Below, piece after piece: positions 6,252 to 7,710 of a stretch of DNA of 7,710 nucleotides. The notes beneath the pieces are model-generated. The model was not told where the DNA came from. It saw only the letters and a program-made list of their open reading frames with translations, and searched no databases. This stretch comes from an uncultured Sphingomonadaceae bacterium (lineage in GTDB: Bacteria; Pseudomonadota; Alphaproteobacteria; Sphingomonadales; Sphingomonadaceae). A program made the position numbers and the translations under genes. The first letter of the stretch is position 1. Every line of letters begins with the position of its first letter. Location of the stretch: NCBI GenBank assembly GCA_938016505.1, contig CALLWN010000124.1:1-7710 (forward strand), read 5' to 3'.

Positions 6252-7247
6252 ATGAGCGCGCGGCGCGGGCAGCGCCTGCTGGTGCGTCTGCGCCGGAACC
6301 GCACGGCGCTGTCGATGACGTTTGCGGTTGCAGTCGTGCTGGTGGCGGGGGTCGCACTCAGCCGGATCCTCGCCGACCTGAACTGGGACGAGGTTCGTGC
6401 AGCGCTGGGCGCGATCTCTCCGGGACAGCTGGCCGCCTGTGTCGGCCTGACCCTCGTCTCCTACCTGCTGCTCTCGGGCTATGACATGCTGGCGCTTGCC
6501 GCGATGGGCCTGCGGCAGCCGTGGTGGCGGTGCGCGCTGGGGGCCTTTTCCGCCTACAGTTTCAGCCACAACCTTGGCTTCGCGCCGGTGACGGCCGGCG
6601 CTGCCCGGTGGCGGGCCTATGCCGGGACCGGTCTTTCCGCTGCCGACATCGCGCGGATCGTGGTGATTGCCGGGGTGACCTACTGGCTCGGCATCTTCCT
6701 GATGCTGGCAGTGTTCCTGCTGCTGGTGCCCGGTGCGCTCAGGATCGACCAGGTGGCGCTGCCCCACCACTGGCAGGCGCTTGCCGGTGGCGTGGTGCTG
6801 GCGGGCATCCTTGCCTATCTCGCGGCCTGCGCGCGACGGAAGGCACCGCTGGTGCTCATGGGATGGCAGCTGCCGGTGCCGAGCCTGCGCCAGGCCGGGC
6901 TGCAGTTCCTGCTGGCAGCAGCCGACATCGCGCTTGCCGCCGCAGCGCTCCTCGTGCTGCTGCCCGCGGAGCAATGGCCGCACTATCCGCAGCTGCTGGT
7001 CGCCTATGTGGTTGCCGTGGTGGTGGCGCTGGCGAGCCATGCGCCCGGCGGGCTCGGCGTGTTCGAGGCGGTGATGCTGATTTCGCTGCCGGGGCTGGGG
7101 CGGCCGGAGCTGGTGTCGGCGCTGATTGCCTACCGCCTCATCTATTACTGGCTGCCGCTGCTTGGCTCGATCCTGCTGCTGGGCGGCCGCGAGGCGCTGC
7201 GGTTCCGCGACACACCGTTCACGGCAGGGAAAGACCGCTCTGGCTAG
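6252..7247 (+). CDS. Lysylphosphatidylglycerol-synthase-like membrane protein (YbhN/UPF0104 type)
   Basis: A 331-residue integral membrane protein of the family that also forms the membrane (flippase-like) half of lysylphosphatidylglycerol synthase (PF03706 type). Hydrophobic segments are seen at about 20-40, 55-75, 128-158, 173-194, 214-235, 243-260 and 290-315. The family motifs are present: SFSHNLGFAPVTAGAARWRAY in the first half and ASHAPGGLGVFEAVML near residue 265, then YRLIYYWLPLLG. The C-terminal aminoacyl-transferase domain of MprF is absent, so lysine transfer is not expected; a lipid or glycan transport role is a guess. The start ATG 6252 is 28 bases after rfbD with only a weak RBS; the N terminus is basic, as expected for a cytosolic end. 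It is the last gene before the terminator, so it is probably in the same transcript as rfbACD. Confidence 0.82.
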   Translation: MSARRGQRLLVRLRRNRTALSMTFAVAVVLVAGVALSRILADLNWDEVRAALGAISPGQLAACVGLTLVSYLLLSGYDMLALAAMGLRQPWWRCALGAFSAYSFSHNLGFAPVTAGAARWRAYAGTGLSAADIARIVVIAGVTYWLGIFLMLAVFLLLVPGALRIDQVALPHHWQALAGGVVLAGILAYLAACARRKAPLVLMGWQLPVPSLRQAGLQFLLAAADIALAAAALLVLLPAEQWPHYPQLLVAYVVAVVVALASHAPGGLGVFEAVMLISLPGLGRPELVSALIAYRLIYYWLPLLGSILLLGGREALRFRDTPFTAGKDRSG

Positions 7248-7275
7248 CTCACCGCACCTCTGACCCCCCTTGAGC

Positions 7276-7307
7276 GGCCCTCGCGTGCAACCGCGGGGGC
7301 CTTTTTT
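7276..7307 (+). terminator. Intrinsic terminator of the polysaccharide operon
   Basis: GGCCCTCGCG (7276-7285) pairs with CGCGGGGGCC (7292-7301), a 10-bp stem with one G-U pair, around the loop TGCAAC, followed at once by six T (7302-7307). It lies 29 bases after the last + strand gene. On the - strand there is no T-run after the stem, so it acts mainly in the + direction and does not obviously serve the convergent gene. Confidence 0.93.
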
Positions 7308-7335
7308 CGAGGCCTTGGGGCCGGTTGGTGCTGCG

Positions 7336-7710
7336 TCAGGCGAGCATGGCCCGGAGCATCCAGGCGGTCTTCTCGTGAACCTGCATGCGCTGGGTCAGGA
7401 GATCGGCGGTCGGCTGGTCACCGGCGGCCTCGGCGAGGGCGAACACCTCGCGCGCGGTCCGCACGACGGTGGCCTGGTCGGCGGCGAGCTCGGCCACCAT
7501 CGCCTCGGCATCGGGCACGCCGCTCGCTTCCCTGACCGTCGCCAGCTGGGCGAAGTCGCTGTAGCTGCCGGGCGCGAAGGCGCCCAGCGCGCGGATCCGC
7601 TCGGCGATGGTGTCAACGGCAGTCCACATCTCGGTATATTGTTCCATGAACATGGTGTGGAGCGTGTTGAACTGCGGCCCGGTCACGTTCCAGTGGTAGT
7701 TGTGGGTCTT
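7336..7710 (-). CDS. dps: Dps-type DNA-protection / ferritin-like protein, 5' end outside window
   Basis: The visible 124 residues are the middle and C-terminal part of a Dps-family protein, a 12-mer iron-storing ferritin relative that protects DNA from oxidative damage. The frame is open to the right edge and begins inside the conserved KTHNYHWNVTGPQF; the GTG at 7686 is an internal Val, not the start. Counting from the first visible residue, the ferroxidase ligands corresponding to E. coli Dps His51, His63, Asp78 and Glu82 are present as His6, His18, Asp33 and Glu37, at exactly matching spacing. The Asp67 position is Met22, with Glu23 next to it. The rest (IAERIRALG, APGSYSDFAQL, then VHEKTAWMLRAML at the end) fits the bacterial Dps subgroup. 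It is convergent with the polysaccharide genes and probably independent of them. About 40 N-terminal residues are missing. Confidence 0.92.
   Translation of the reverse strand, partial: KTHNYHWNVTGPQFNTLHTMFMEQYTEMWTAVDTIAERIRALGAFAPGSYSDFAQLATVREASGVPDAEAMVAELAADQATVVRTAREVFALAEAAGDQPTADLLTQRMQVHEKTAWMLRAMLA

Noticed and set aside
7336..7686. Short complete gene starting at the GTG at 7686
   Set aside because: The frame continues to the edge through KTHNYHWN, a core Dps motif, so the gene is cut by the window rather than short.

Overview
The window is very GC-rich (roughly 70% by eye) and almost fully coding. It carries eight same-direction genes on the + strand, a strong terminator, and one convergent gene on the - strand. 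The base composition, the codon use (strongly G/C in third position), the protein flavour and the short coupled gene junctions suggest an alphaproteobacterium, most likely a sphingomonad-type organism. That assignment is inference; there is no rRNA or other marker gene here.

The + strand block (1-7247) reads as the distal part of an exopolysaccharide or surface-glycan locus. In order it holds: the C-terminal part of a family-2 glycosyltransferase (cut by the left edge); a lipoprotein of the EpsD/SurA-like peptidyl-prolyl isomerase type; a 128-base gap with four 18-bp tandem repeats and a GC-rich hairpin; a polysaccharide pyruvyl transferase family protein; a 116-base gap with a candidate promoter; a 2OG-Fe(II) oxygenase; the dTDP-L-rhamnose genes rfbA, rfbC and rfbD, joined by 4-base and TTGA-type overlaps; and a multi-spanning lysylphosphatidylglycerol-synthase-like (YbhN/UPF0104-type) membrane protein. 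A textbook intrinsic terminator at 7276-7307 closes the block. The - strand gene beyond it is a Dps-type ferritin-like protein cut by the right edge and is probably unrelated to the locus.

Together the genes suggest a rhamnose-containing exported polysaccharide that may carry a pyruvate ketal or similar modification. RfbA, RfbC and RfbD supply three of the four steps to dTDP-L-rhamnose; rfbB (4,6-dehydratase) is not in the window. The glycosyltransferase would use such donors, the pyruvyl transferase would decorate the glycan, and the EpsD-like lipoprotein would act in the periplasm. The role of the oxygenase is open.

Nothing here is clearly a new system. The points most worth a second look are the stop-codon-bearing tandem repeat with its hairpin, the oxygenase behind its own candidate promoter inside a glycan locus, and the methionine in the Dps protein at a position that is normally an acidic ferroxidase ligand.
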